Below are positions 40,296 through 53,521 of a stretch of 64,000 nt of DNA, piece by piece. The stretch lies in contig JAPWGK010000040.1 of assembly GCA_029641185.1 (NCBI GenBank), positions 1 to 64,000 of the forward strand. Direction: 5' to 3'. The notes below the pieces were generated by a model, which was not told where the DNA came from, ran no database searches, and saw only the letters and a list, made by a program, of their open reading frames with translations. Each line of letters opens with the position of its first letter. Position 1 is the first letter of the stretch. The position numbers and the translations under genes are program-made. The stretch comes from Pseudofabraea citricarpa (lineage: Eukaryota > Ascomycota > Leotiomycetes > Helotiales > Dermateaceae).

Positions 40296-42632
40296 GATCG
40301 TCTTTTCATAAGCCTGTTAAATTTAAGTATATGGAATTGTTAGAAAATTTCTAATTGCGATGGGCTTTGGGCCTTTGGCTGAGCTTGAAATTATCATTGA
40401 ATGCCTTCCGGTCTGCCTGCTGCTGTGTTGTCCCGCGCTAATGCATATGTCTAAATTTGGTGCTCATCACGCGGTGATTGATGACGCATATACGCCCAGC
40501 TACAGTGAGATTTATGGTAGCGCATACTGAGAAAGGTGGACATTTCGAATCTTAGGATTGCTCACGTCGACATTTCTACATGAGGCAAAATAGAATCAAC
40601 ATACCACTATCAGATAAAGTTCATGTAATCAACGAGTATTGATTACAAGATACTTGAAGATAGTAATGTGAATATTCAAAGGGAGAAGGAAATTATTGCA
40701 GCCACATACGGCACCGCCATCACAACCCTTGTTCGCATGAAATTTCCACAGCAAGTTGCCAATTATATCGCCACAGGATATTACGGATGCGGCGGTTATC
40801 CCAAAAGCTACTGCAAGTGCTGGAAATATCAGACACTCCACTGATCCTCACGATCTACGAGTAGAGGGCATTATTTTATCGGACGCAGGTTGAGATCGTT
40901 GTGTTGAAAGCGACCAAATCTTCCAAAGCAGAAGTGAAAATGGTGATAATCCTCATTTTGAATAGATTGATGTGTTGGTTGAAATTTTGGGCAGCTGGTG
41001 GGAGTGGCTTTTTACTGTGAGGTAACTATGGTATTGATGATAATGAGAGCATTCTCATTGAATTCGACTTCAAACCTAAGGACATGCTCAAAGCTAGGCA
41101 GCATAGAATATTTCAAATGCATTATGCCCAATAGATTCAAGAACACGAACTCATTTACTCTATTTTATAGAGTGACATATTAGTCTTTTCTCTATCGATA
41201 CAGAACCTCACACTTTACATGGCAGATAATCAAAAATATCCTTCTTGGAAAGTTAGCGATTCGAACATGGTACCGGGAAACTTGCGTACAAAAGTTTAAG
41301 GCAAATAAGTTACAACTTTTTCATTTGTTTCTAAAGTAGGAAAGTTTGACGATCCCAGGCTTTTGAGATTACACTTTGTTTCAAGTACAAATGGTTATAC
41401 TTTCATTCCCGACCATCTATCAATGATATAATTGTAAAGCATTCTAAAATGTAAAGAATATACTTATCGATCGTTTGAGTTTGGATATTTAGAGTCGCGC
41501 GGTGATAGCACCGAGTTACACTGTGCTCTAAGCTCGCATTTATATTATTCTATATTCCGGGTATACTGGCCCGATCTGTATATGTAAGAAATAGCTACAT
41601 GACCTAATAAATTATACGCAAATTAGATTAGAAGAGATTCGTTTAATATTTCTTCTTAGCCTCGTAAGTATGCGCGTACTTATTTTACAGTTAGCGGCGT
41701 CAAATTATAACAGACTTGGTTCAAACTTAAGACAGAAATAATCTTGATAATAGCTATTAAAATGAGAGTAGAAGACTCGGACAGTTGAGAAACCGAAGCC
41801 TGGTTTAGATCAGGATCGGGCGTGTAAACGGACTAAACCGACCCGTCGTCAACTCGCGGCTACAAGCGACGGATGCCTCGCTTAACTTATTTCCAGAATT
41901 CAGCACTTTAATTGCGGAGTAGCTTTGACGTATCCTCAGAGGAATATCAAGTAATATGCAAAATAATAAGCACAGGTAAACCATTCAATTTAAGAGGGAA
42001 AAGAAATATCCGTTCCCTTGAAATTTTTAAGCCGGGAACAAAGACTTTCAGCTTGTCGAGTTTTCTACTTCCCTTAAAAAAAGAAAAAAGAAGAAAGAAA
42101 AGAAAAAGATAGGGAGAATGGGAGGGGGAGTAATAAGGTGCGTCCAAATGATCACCATTTCCAAATCATTGGATCCATATCAAAGTGATAGATGTTATGC
42201 AAGCTATGATTAATGAAAACTTTCATGTAAAATCGCTCATCACTCTAAAATCCTTAATTGCCTCTTACCCCTCTACAACATCTCACAAGTCAACCAATAA
42301 CTAGTATAACCAGCAAGGGCATTGGATTCACTCCACAAAGCCAAAACACGTTCCAGGCGCCAGCAGACTCCAAATCCAAAACACCGGTTGACATGCGCGC
42401 ATCACGTGACAATACCGCTACCCATTGTCTTGACATTGAATAGGAGCAAACATGCTATTCACTGTCTATTGTCCTGAGCTAACAATAGGACGCACATATT
42501 CTTAAACACATTTCTTCCCCCAGAGTGTTCTCTGCAAAAACAACACACAACACAACACAAAACGCACAACACCATTTCGATTTCTTCATTACTTCCATCT
42601 CAACTCGACATCCACAACCACAGCCAACCACC
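40296..42632. other. Gene-poor AT-rich stretch, 2.3 kb
   Basis: No convincing gene is seen. Composition is AT-rich, notably at 41200-41760, where TpA is common but CpA and TpG are still present, so it is not a fully RIPed repeat. The last 100 bp before the F-box gene are A/C-rich, with CAAC and ACAACAC runs typical of a fungal 5' leader. Confidence 0.45.
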
Positions 42633-44075
42633 ATGACGCCGAAGAAGCGAGCAATCCTTCTTGACGAGGAAGGCGAATCCACTACGCAACCCATAAAGAA
42701 GCAGAAGATTACCTCTGCGACCCCATCTCCAACTCCTACCGCGAGCCCAACCTCAATATCCTCCCCGGCTGACGCGGCGATTGAGCCAAAGAAGCGAGCA
42801 TTGCCTCTGGACGAGGAAGACGAATCCGCTGCACAAGCGACCAAGAAGCAGAAGACATTCCATCTTGAAGAAGAAGACGAATCAACTGCGCAACCCATCA
42901 AGAAGCAGAAGACTACCACGTCGAGCCCAACCTCTATTGAGACACCAATCTCCATATCCTCTCCGACTGACGCTGCGATCGCGTCGAAGAAGCGAGCACT
43001 TCCTCTCGAGGAGGAGGAAGGGGAGGATGAATCTGCAGCACGAGCGAGCAAGAAACAGAAGACTACCACTTCCACGTCCATCTCAGCCTCAACCTCCACA
43101 TCCACCCAAACCGAGACTACAGACACAAAGAAGATCACGACCGCCACCTCCACTGAGCCCGCTCTGACTCAAGCCTCAACCACCACAGACACCTCAACCG
43201 AGACGACAGACACGCACGAAGACGCGACAGCCACTTCCAGATCCACTTCCACTGAATCCGCTCTGATTCCAGCCTCAACCATCACAACCAACGCCACAAC
43301 CACCAAACCTCGCAACTCATGGTCCACGCTTCCAACCGAAGTGCTCATCAAGATCTTCCAGAACCTGGATATCGTGACATCGACCTGCCTGGGGCTGACC
43401 AGCCGGCGTTTCTACACGATCCACTGGATCCACCAAGGAAGCGTGCACGGGACGGCCGAGTCGATTTACGACGATGTGCGACTGAAGAGGCTCTGCAGCC
43501 TGAGCCGGGAATGGATGGGGGAAGATTGGAGGTGGGAGAATGCGAGGGGGAGGTTTGTTCTGACGGACGCCGCTGCCGCTGCAAAGAAGGGGATGAAGAA
43601 GAAGGAAAAGACCAAGGAGGAGATCAAGGAGATCCAGGACCGGAATGCGGCGTGGTGGCGGGAGAAGTGGGCCAAGGATGAGCGGGAAAAGGTCTTCGAG
43701 AGAAGGGAGGCGGTTGAGGCTGCGAAGAAGGCGAAGAAGAAGGAGTGGAAGGAGATTGAGATGAGAAATGTGGGAAGAGAGAAAGCCAAGAAAGGTGAAG
43801 AAGTTGACTATGATGCGATCGGAGCTGCGATTGACGCTGCTGAGAAGCAGAAGCAGATCGAAGTGAAGAAGGAAAAGAAGAAGAAACTCAAGTCCAAGCT
43901 GGCGAGGAAGAAGAGGAATAAGGATAAGAAAGAAAATCCTCAACCGCAACGTAATGATGATGAAGGGAAGAAACGAAAGTGCTGGAGAGAGCGCAGAGGC
44001 GAGATGTACAAAGGAAAACATGAGGGTAGGAACTTGGGACCTTGCAAGTCGAGATCCAGCAAAAAGAGCACTTGA
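42633..44075 (+). CDS. F-box protein with repeated NLS-like N-terminus (480 aa)
   Basis: An intronless frame starts at an ATG in the context ACCAACCACCATGAC; open frame extends upstream but without ATG. The N-terminal 150 residues hold three to four copies of a module: K-K-R-A-[IL], then an acidic D/E run, then K-K-Q-K, resembling a bipartite nuclear localisation signal. A Ser/Thr-rich spacer follows (about 150-230). An F-box is visible from L-P-T-E-V-L-I-K-I-F through L-G-L-T-S-R-R-F-Y (about residues 232-262), expected to bind Skp1 in an SCF ubiquitin ligase. The C-terminal half is strongly Lys/Glu-rich, helical or coiled coil. No LRR, WD40 or other substrate domain is seen, so the target is unknown. 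Nuclear location is inferred from the basic modules. Confidence 0.82.
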   Translation: MTPKKRAILLDEEGESTTQPIKKQKITSATPSPTPTASPTSISSPADAAIEPKKRALPLDEEDESAAQATKKQKTFHLEEEDESTAQPIKKQKTTTSSPTSIETPISISSPTDAAIASKKRALPLEEEEGEDESAARASKKQKTTTSTSISASTSTSTQTETTDTKKITTATSTEPALTQASTTTDTSTETTDTHEDATATSRSTSTESALIPASTITTNATTTKPRNSWSTLPTEVLIKIFQNLDIVTSTCLGLTSRRFYTIHWIHQGSVHGTAESIYDDVRLKRLCSLSREWMGEDWRWENARGRFVLTDAAAAAKKGMKKKEKTKEEIKEIQDRNAAWWREKWAKDEREKVFERREAVEAAKKAKKKEWKEIEMRNVGREKAKKGEEVDYDAIGAAIDAAEKQKQIEVKKEKKKKLKSKLARKKRNKDKKENPQPQRNDDEGKKRKCWRERRGEMYKGKHEGRNLGPCKSRSSKKST

Positions 44076-44431
44076 AGTTATGTATTGTATGAGGTTGGGA
44101 GTTAGCAGATGATGAACGTTGGGTCTGTAGCAATCCGAGAGAGACAGATGAGAACAATACCTTGAGATTCTTGACATTGAGCCCAGTTCTTGTGTTCAAA
44201 CACTTGCCCATGATTCTGTGGCCTTCACTTTCTTTATTTACCCGTAACTTGAATTGTCTTCCCCATTTCCGCGGAACTTTCTCACATGATTCAACCGCAG
44301 AATCAGACAGGTACTCACTCTCCTCTTCCCCAGATGCTTGACTTGCATAACCAGAGGGAGAATGAGCCGATCTTGGACAAAATTCTGCTGGTACACTTGT
44401 CCACATATTTGAACTTGATTCATTTCCTGAA
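44076..44431. other. Short convergent intergenic region
   Basis: It lies between the stop codons of the F-box gene and cwc24. Nothing else is seen. Confidence 0.5.
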
Positions 44432-45535
44432 TTACGACTCGTCCTCTTCTTCATCCTCACTGGGTTCTTCCCCAGCTTCAATGGCCCTCTCTCTCCTCCG
44501 TTTCGCAGCTTCTCTTTTGCGATCCAGTAACTTCTTGAGCCCCTTTGCAACATTGAAGACACCCCCTGTACCCGCCCCACAAGCTGCGCAGCTCGGGTCC
44601 TTCCTATATCGCTTGAGCGCACAGCTCTCGCAAAAGTAATGTCCGCACTTGGTCACAATTGGTTCCTTGTACTTGTCCCGGCAGATGATGCAGGCAAAAG
44701 GGATGCCTTCTAAGGCAGACTCGTCATCCTCGTCGTCCTCAGCCTCGGTATTCCGGTTGGCTGAAGCTATCTTGGTCCCGCCTGTAATCTTCTTCCCCTT
44801 CGTCACCGTCTCCCATTCCTTATCTAGTTGCCATCCTTGTTTATAATCCTCTCGAGCGTGTAAGAATTTGCATGAATCGCCAAATCTGAGAGCAAAAGTC
44901 TTGGTGTTAGTATTGCATATCGTAGAAATGTTGAAGATGGAGAGAGTGGAAAGGAATCTAGCATCAAGATGCTTAACTTACCCGCAGAATCCTGTAGTTT
45001 TATAGTCTTTACAAACATCGGGACTGAAGTCCATGACGGTGATGGTTCGAATATTGGTTGGTGCCTTTACTGGTCCAACGACCTTGGTAGGCGCATCGGG
45101 ATTCTTCTGTATAAAAGAGGTTGCGTTTGCCAAGCCTTTGTATGTTCCTTCTGGGGCAGCACGTGTCGATCCTAGTAGATTCTTGCTGGATAAAGCGTCA
45201 GTGGCATTCTCATCATACCAGTTGTTCTGTTTTGTGGCATCGTTGACACTCTTGATGGTGGCGCTGCGGTCTGCGGTAAATACAGTGGCGGTATGCTCTG
45301 TGTTTGAGGAGTTGTTATTCTTCGAAGATGCTGTGATGACTCCGGTATTCTTCTTCCTCCTTTTGATCTTGCGTCCGGACTCGTCTTCGGAGGAGGAGTA
45401 GTCTGATGAGTCGTCGTCGGCAGCAGGAGGGGGGGTGGCGGCTCGTTTGCGAACATTGGCTTTGCCCTTGGCCGATCGTTTCTTGAAAATGGGAACTGGC
45501 TCAGCTGTTTCAACGGGAGCGATTGAAGATTCCAT
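44432..45535 (-). CDS. cwc24: Pre-mRNA splicing factor Cwc24 (335 aa)
   Basis: Exons 45535-44982 and 44885-44432 are joined across a 96-bp intron that splits the zinc finger. The CCCH finger C175-x8-C184-x5-C190-x3-H194 is complete after splicing. A C3HC4 RING finger follows at about residues 250-287 (C-I-I-C ... C-G-H-Y-F-C-x-x-C ... C-A-A-C). This CCCH-plus-RING order and length are those of Cwc24/RNF113, which binds the 5' splice-site region of the activated spliceosome before the first catalytic step and acts in the nucleus. The N-terminal 100 residues are low-complexity, with K-K-R-S and R-K-R basic patches and an acidic Ser-rich run. The C-terminal tail is basic, then acidic. It converges with the F-box gene and shares a 1.3-kb divergent spacer with the ApsA/Num1 gene. 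Confidence 0.94.
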
Positions 45536-46838
45536 TGTGTTTCGCTGAGGGGTGGAGGTTGAAGGAAAGAGGGTGAAGGGTAGAGAGTGGAGGTTGGTTT
45601 GTGCTGTTGCGGGAATATGACGATGATTGACGATGGAGGTTTGATGGAAAGGCTGAAAGATGGGACGAAAACAAGGCTCGGAAGAATGAAGTGCCGGCCG
45701 GCTGGACAAGGCTGACTAAGAGGCGAAGCAGCAAACAAAAGTACCAAAGTACCTCCGACAGGGCTCAAGAAGCTTCTTCTGGAATGTGATCAGGATGGAG
45801 CTGTCATCCGCGTCTCATGGGTTATCCCTGGCGGCTTCTAAATTGATCAAATTACGTCGTCAATGCGGACCAAGAGCTCCATTATTTTGATGCAGGGGAG
45901 GAGGGGGAGAAAAAAAGATGAAAATAATAAGAATACATAAAAATTGTGACAGGTGTTATTGTTGTTGTCGTTGTTGTTGTTGATCTTGCTTTGTTGGCCG
46001 CCTTGCCTTGTCTTGTTGTTGACGTGAAGTTGCAACCACCACCAACCAACAAACTCGTTCCTTCCTTGCTGGCCCTGTGCCTGACTGTCTTTATCTCATC
46101 CAATCACAGCGACCTCGCATCCTGGCTGAGCGTGTCCTACGAATCAGCATCCGCCGTCAGCAGTTCCCCCCTCCGCACTTGCTTGTTTGGACGTGGATCG
46201 GCGCTACAAACAACAGCCATTGTTGTATTGTTTTGTTCTGCAGTGAGTGTGTGTGTGAGTGTGAGTGTGTGTTTTGTCTGCTTGTGACGACGACCCCACG
46301 ACGCAGCACCACCACGGCTCTGGAGCAGCATCGCCATCGCCATCTCCATCCTCATCGACCATCGACCATCCACCATCGCGAGGAATCTGGAGGAACATCC
46401 GCCATACGCTCTGGGAACGGCCTGGATACCCAACCCCCCAAACCTCCAAGGAGACAGTCGCGCGTCTACGCCCCGACGAAGTTAGCTGCATCGGCACTAA
46501 ATCCGCGAACATCAAGACATCACGAAACGGCACGGCAGCTGTATTGTTTGCATCCACTGCTGCGTGCGCGCACATAGATCGGATCCCTCCGCAGTGCCAG
46601 TTGCTCGATTTAAATATCTTCGCGCCCGCAGGAATCGTCAGCCATTCCTTCGTTCATTCACTCACTTACTTACAGCCCCGTCAGCCATCCGTTATCGCGT
46701 GAGGAGGAAGGGGAGCAGGAGAGTGGTGCAAGGGAGAAAACCGGCCACAATTGACTTGTAGCATTCTTTCGTTAAAACTGAGAGGATCGGCGAAGAATCC
46801 TCTCACTTCACTTCTTCAATCTCATCATCGTAATCATC
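45536..46838. promoter_or_regulatory. Divergent spacer between cwc24 and the ApsA/Num1 gene
   Basis: It must contain both promoters. It holds a GTTGTT-type microsatellite (45958-45983), a TGTGTGAGTG run (46246-46272) and CATCGCCATC-type repeats (46328-46380). Open frames here are products of these repeats and show no motifs. A long 5' leader for the ApsA/Num1 gene is likely. Confidence 0.5.
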
Positions 46839-49800
46839 ATGTCAACATTAGCAGCAGGCCATCCTGCGCTTGCGTCGCAACCCGACATGAGGGCACCTTC
46901 GCCAGACGATGGCAGCGACCCGTTCCTGTCAGCCTCAACCAGTTCAGCCCATCACCGTTTCTCCCACTTTGACAACCAACTATTTGCCCTGGGTCCAGCG
47001 ACATCCCCCGACCAGGCAAAGCGAGCATTGGAAGCACATCTGGCCGAGACGGAGCGCCGAATTCAGGATGCCTCAAAGCTGGGCACCACCTTGGTGCAGC
47101 AGCGCAAGGATCTCGCCGAGCGACTGAAAGATGTTGAGAAGCAGCAAACTGAAGGAGACATCACCCCCGAGTTACGGCAGAAGCTGGTGGAGATCGAGAG
47201 GGAATACAATGATGTCGGTAGGGAGACTGCCAGAGCCTTCTTACCCAAGTCAAGGGTTTCCAGCAGTGAGTTGGGAGGCTCACCTTTTGTTGGTGAGGTA
47301 TGTGTATTTGTTGGAATGACTCTGGACTCCTCCGAAATGTACTGACCCTCAATAGCGTTCTGCAAGTCCGGTAAAATTCGAGAGCCAAGCCATCAGCTCA
47401 CCTTCGAAGATGGCAGTTCCAAATCGAAAGCAGAGAAACCAGCCTTCCAATCGCGTGCACGATATCGAGTTTGCGACCGAAATCAGTACCTCTCTCTTAT
47501 CCCAAGTTCGACATCTACAGGCCCTCCTCTCCGATAAAGAAGAAGCACTGAAATCAGTGACAATTGAGAAATCGAGGTTGGAGGTGGAAGCTGAAGGATT
47601 TGCTCAGCGACTCAGGGAACTGGACGAGAGCGAGCATAGGTACAAGGACGAGAATTGGAACCTCGAGACGCAGATCCATGAACATTTAGCGACTGCAAAG
47701 GAAGCAGCTGACCGCGAGAAGAAGCTCACACAAAGTCTGAATGTTTTACAGCTTGAAAAGAGCACAGCACAGAAGGAGCTCGATGAGATCAAATTGAGTC
47801 ATGCCAGACTCACAGAAGATCACACTTCAGCCCTGAAGCATCATGACGTGGAGTTGGGAAGCGCGAAGCGAAGTATGGTCATGGCTGAGAATGAGCGCGG
47901 AGCTCTCCAGCGACGAGTTGAAGATTTGGTCGGTCAGAATCAAGAACTTGCCAAGGCCGTAGCAAGTCAGCGAGGCCGTATGGAAGATCGTGAGCAAACT
48001 CGTGGACTCAGCGATGAAGATTTCGAGACAGCTCCAGATAATATCACTCCCGAACACTCACCACCTCCTTCTCCTGTCAAAGGCACGCCGAGGCATAGCA
48101 TGCTCGAAACCGAGACGCTCAAGAGCTCTTTACATCATGCTCATCGCATGATTCAGAATCTCAAAGGCAATATTCACCGTGAAAAGACCGAAAAGCTGGA
48201 GCTCAAACGTATGCTACAGGATGCTAGAGACGAGTTGGAAACCAGACGGGGCGAGCCTGGTTCAGGCAATGCTAAGAGGAGTCGCAAAGTGGAATCAAAA
48301 GAATTCAAAAAGCCTCTCAAGCCCGGCCAACTGGGTGCTCTTCGTGGCAGCAGAAGCGAGATATTCATGGAGGACACCAACTGGGAGGAAGACAACGGAC
48401 AAGGCAGCCCTACTCGGCCTGCAGCTCGTGCTTCTATGGGAGCCGCCGCCGGCAGAGCATACACATCACAAATAACCGATTCTAGCGATCACTTCGATAC
48501 AGCCAACGAGACAGCCAATGAGACTAGCGATGCAGGCTTTGAAACTGCCAATGAGCAGCGTGGTACTGAGACTGAGGACTTCCAAACCGGCGTTGAGGAC
48601 ATGAGTGGCAGTGATGAGCTTACCGAGACCGAAGGAGCTGCAATGGCTGGAACACTTCGAAAGAACAAACCCTCGGCTCTGTCGTTAAGAAAGGCTGGAA
48701 ACCGAAGCTCGTTCCAGAGTACAGCATCCAACTCCGACGAGTACACATATGAAGAAGTCAAAACACCAACCGCTTCCCAGCCTCAACGACTTCGCCTCAA
48801 GGTTAGCCGTGGTGGCAATAGACGTTCAAGAGTGGCCAGCGAAGAACCTACGTTCCAAGACAGTCCCGCAAGTGTTGCCAACAGCAGCAATAATGGAACA
48901 CCTCAGCCTGCTGGCCAGAGCTTGTTTGCCGAGCTTGGTGATTTGGGTGGAAGCGATGAAGAGGATTCAGTATTAGGAACCCCCAGCCACCATAGCATCA
49001 GATCAAAATCCGCAACCCCAGCGTCAAGACCCAGCACTGCTAGAACAGCCATCCCATCGCCTATTGGATCACCAGTTACTACACCGCCTGTACCAAGATT
49101 ACCGATGGTTGACTCTGGTATGATGACAGAAGCGTGGGAACCTGAACCATCCACCCAGACAAGTGCAGTACCCTACCTTGAAGGCGCTGCAGCAGGAGGT
49201 CTTACAGCTGCTTCTGTCGCTGGGGCATCACACCTTCTCAGCAGCAAACGTGATTCTGTAGAAACGGCCATCGAGATTCCGAGATCAGACGCTGCCAGCC
49301 AATGGCACGATGAGCAACTCAATAAGCAGCTTAGAGCGAATCCACAAGACACTACTCGTTCAGTTTCAATGTATAGCGATATGAGTTCCCAGTACGAGCC
49401 AGATATGATGGAGAAGCTTGCCGAATTCCCATCTCCCCCACGTTCTCGTGGACATACACCTCTTGGGAGCACTGCTGGTCTGAATGCCTTCAACCCATTG
49501 AAGATGTCCACCATCCTTTCAGAGCATGTTGAGCCTGCGGCACCAGCCAGAGAACCACTGACCATGTCAACCATCTTATCAGAACACGTTGAACCGGAGG
49601 CGATTACCAAGGAAGTTCCACTAAGTCTTTCAAGCATTCAAAGTGAGCACCTTGAACCAAGATCTGTACCAAGAGATGCTTTGACACTGTCAACAGTCCA
49701 GTCAGAGCATGTGGAACCGAAGTCTCCATTCAAAGATCCTTGGACATTGTCAACAATTCAATCGGAACATGTGGAGCCAAAGCATGCAAGCAGAGATCCT

Positions 49801-52304
49801 TGGACATTGTCAACCATTCAGTCGGAGCATGTGGAGCCAAAGCATGTAAGCAGAGATGCGTGGACGTTATCAGGAATTCAGTCAGAGCACATCGAGCCCG
49901 TGGAAATCATCGAGGAACCAGAGGAACCTGTTACTCCGAAGGCTGTGCCATTACCAGTGGCAGTCCCAGTGTCCCTGCCTGAACCGGCACCTTTGACATT
50001 TTCGTGCATCTATTCAGAGCACGTGGAGCCAGAAGCAGTCCTCGAGGAGCCAGAGGTCATTGTGCAGGAGCCAGAAAGTCCTATCATCCCGGTGACTTTG
50101 CCTGTTCGTGAACCTGCACCTCTGGCATTCTCTTATATTCACTCGGAGTATGTCGAGCCTGAGGAGATCATAATTGAGGAGCCAGAAAGCCCAATCATTC
50201 CAGTGACTTTACCAGTCCCTGAAACTTTGGTACTGTCTTCTATCTACTCGGAGCATGTGGAGCCAGAGATTGTCGAAGAACCGGAAAAGCCTGTCGTCAT
50301 AGAGGCATTGCCAACACCCGCTCCTCTAGCATTCTCTTCTATCACCTCAGTCGATTTCGAGCCCATCGAGCCACCATCGCCACAAAGCGATAGTTTGGTT
50401 ATCCTTGGAGACGAAACAGAAGAAGAGAAGATCAAGGAGGAGCCAGAGACGCCCACAAGAGCAGGCTTCCTTGGATCTGTGTTTGGATGGAAGAAGGACA
50501 AGGCACCTTCAACCCCAATTATTGCTGAGGATGAGACTCGTCAATCACCTAATCAGACACCTGTTGCAGAGACACCTGAATCTCAGCGTCCTCTGAAAGT
50601 AATGTCGAACAATGCTAAAGAGCGATCACCTAAGAAACTGCGGGTTGAGACGATTGATGAAAGTTCCCAAACAGCTCTTACCGCTGAACAGATTGATAAT
50701 ATGCTCAAGAACAAGAAACAAGGTTCAGTCCTGTCCGACAATGACGTTCATTCTCCACCACGAGGTGCTGTGGTCGTCCCTTCTGCTCTAAGAGTAAGGA
50801 AATCGCAAGACAGTATCGGCAGCTTAGGGCGCAGCAGAAAGATCGCAGAGCCTGAGACTCTTGGTGATGTGAACCCTCTCAGAAGACCTGGTAGTGCTGG
50901 TAGTGGTCGACACGATTCCATTTCGAGCCAACACCCACCGTTGCCAATGGATCACAAACAAGTCATTGCGGCAGCAGCTCAGCGAACTGGTTCTTCAAGT
51001 GGTGGCCAAGGTTCAATGGGCCCTCCTTTGTTACCCGCATCTGCCTACAAGAGCAATCCTTCGTTTAGACCAAGAACACCCAATTCGCAAGTCCCACCCA
51101 GTCCTATTCGAACGGGAACCACCCCGAGAGCGATACATTCCTCCGGCACAGGCTACGGCACCGCAGAGGTTTACTCGCCCACTGGTACTGGTCACCGATC
51201 GAGAGCAACTTCAGTTTCGTCTTTCGCTTCTGAAGTCGACACACGCTTCAATCTTCGAAATGGAATGCAAATGCCCCATGGCTTGGAACCAAGCACCGAT
51301 CCTCGCATGATCAATGCTATCACGCAAACAATGATTGGAGAATATTTGTGGAAATACACTCGCAAAGCTGGTCGTGGAGGCATGTCTGAAAACCGCCATC
51401 GTCGTTACTTCTGGGTTCACCCTTATACCAGAACTTTGTACTGGAGTGATCGTGATCCTTCAACTGCTGGTCGTGCGGAAGCCAAGGCAAAAAGTGTTGC
51501 CATTGAAGCAGTCCGAGTTGTCACGGATGATAATCCTATGCCACCTGGACTCCACCGCAAGAGTTTGATTATCATGACACCAGGAAGGTCTGTCAAATTC
51601 ACCGCTGTCACTGGTCAACGACACGAGACTTGGTTCAATGCACTGTCGTATCTACTTCTGAGAACCGGGGAGGAACATGTTGGAGATACCGTTGAAGTTG
51701 CAAATGGACTTACCAAGGAAGACGTTGCAGAATTCAATCCTGGGTATCGCAACACTAGTACCCCGAACGGTGCTACCTCTATGTCATCATACAATAGTCG
51801 TGCTACTCGGCACGAGTCCCCACTCAAAATCGAACAACGTAACTCGGTGACCAGTCAACCCCAACTTACCTCTACTGCACCCAGGCGTCCGTCCATGGGA
51901 ACATTGTCTCGCTTAAGTAGTTATTTGAAGCCAGGAGAAGCCACCAAGACTGGAAGTTTTTCGAGTCGGAGAACGCGTGTTAGCCTAAGCGGATCAACCA
52001 GTATCTATGAGGCCAGTGAGGTTCATGATAGTGCTGAGGATTTGCGAGAAATGATTGAGAGACAAGACAGAGAGTCTGATAGACTCGAAAATGTGCGAGC
52101 CTGTTGCGATGGTAAGTTTATTATTCATTTGTTGAGACTGAAGTGCTAATTACCTACCTAGGCAAACATGACGTTGGCCATTTGCATCACCAGCACACAA
52201 GTAAAGGTCGACACTCGACCACCCCTGGCCAAGCATCAGGTTCTCAACGACCCGGTGCTTCATCCAGAAACCGCAGTCGCAATAGCTTCCGACGAGGCGA
52301 ATAA
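46839..52304 (+). CDS. apsA: ApsA/Num1-type cortical nuclear-migration protein (1785 aa)
   Basis: Exons 46839-47297, 47356-52111 and 52162-52304 join in phase. The order is: a short coiled coil (about 65-130), a long coiled coil (about 180-440), a low-complexity Ser/Thr/Glu region, eleven degenerate repeats of about 23-40 residues carrying L-S-x-I-x-S-E-H-V-E-P (about 869-1158), then a PH domain (about 1475-1590, with E-Y-L-W-K-Y ... R-R-Y-F-W-V-H ... W-F-N-A-L). A basic, Ser-rich tail is completed by the last exon. This is the plan of Aspergillus ApsA and yeast Num1: the PH domain binds PI(4,5)P2 at the cell cortex and the coiled coil captures dynein to pull nuclei (and, in yeast, mitochondria). 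The central repeats are family-typical, but copy number varies widely between species. Confidence 0.93.
49501..50370 (+). repeat. Eleven-copy S-E-H-V-E-P repeat inside the ApsA/Num1 gene
   Basis: The core L-S-x-I-x-S-E-H-V-E-P recurs from position 49501 to about 50370. Copies 4-6 (about 49680-49855) are nearly identical at the DNA level (TTGGACATTGTCAAC then CATGTGGAGCCAAAGCATG), indicating recent duplication. The last copy is degenerate (S-V-D-F-E-P). Confidence 0.92.
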
Positions 52305-53521
52305 ATTTCATTGTCCCGATCACTAAAACCCACAACGCCTGTCTAGGCTCGTTTTCCACTTACGAATCTTATGTATTTCCTTCGATTCCAATATTCCCCC
52401 AGAATGAGAACCTGGCTTCAGCTTGAAATAGGAAGGAGCTCATGTCGACACCACGATCATTGATGAATTTCCTTTTTGTCCTTCTTCTCTTCCCGCGTTT
52501 TGTCTTTTTGAGTATTAATTGCAGTTGCGGCATGGCATGCACACTGGATGGGCGGGGGTTTATTATCACATAATTCCAACAAAACGATTGACTCGGCGAT
52601 ACATAGCTTGAGAAATTCTTTTCTTTCTCTCTTTTCTCTTGTAGGATGATATATCTGTGGAGGTCCTCGTTCTCTCTCCCACTTTTTTTGTCTTGGTGTC
52701 TAATGTTGAGCTTTAAGATAAGATATGGTGGTACCTTTACTGTATCCTACCTTTGATTGTGTTGTGTTATGTTTAGTCTAGTCTGTTTGAACGCAGTAAA
52801 GTGGGTAGCCGGGAGCGAATGGAGTTCAGCACTTGTACCTACCTTAACTTGCGTCTGGTTTTATAGTTGCCTAGTTGCCTTGGCTTGAGTTTAGAAAATG
52901 CAGATGTGAATTCAGATTGTAACATTCTGTTTTTTTCTTCATCCAGATGAAAATCGGTAAGTGAGTATGTGTGTGTTTTTAAACTTGATCTTGCTTGTGG
53001 GGATTGTGGCCTGCATGCTGGGCCTGGAACGTGGTTTGAAATTTGATTGTGAAGATGGGTACGTGATCTGATGTGAGGTTTTGGTTCCTATTAATTTGAA
53101 GTTGTGAACATCAAGGACATAGGTAGATCCTAGGTACCTAGGTAGGTAGGTGACACATGTATATTCTTAAATCATATCGATGACCTAATTTACTACTCTG
53201 TTAAATCGGTAGACCGTTTTTGAACATTCTCGTCTCACGACGACAGCATTTTATCTTGTCATTTTCGAGGTTCCCTTTTGGGCTTTCATCTTTGTGCCCG
53301 CCACTTCCCACGTCTCTATGAAGATTCTGACTGCTCTGCCATGCTCATAGCAGAGCGATCGATATCTCAGCAGGTAGGTAGATGATAACCCTTCAAATAT
53401 TCTCCCGCCACTTTACGCCATACGAACGCCGCCGAATTTTCAATCTTTAATCCCATCCCATCTCTTACGGGTTTAATTTTCTCTCACACATGCACACTTA
53501 TAAAGATGCTGCCAAGTGGCT
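52305..53521. other. Convergent intergenic region, 1.2 kb
   Basis: No gene is seen. It holds T-rich 3' flanks and a TAGGTACCTAGGTAGGTAGG palindromic/tandem motif near 53128-53150. Given convergent orientation, it should contain two 3' UTRs and terminators. Confidence 0.45.
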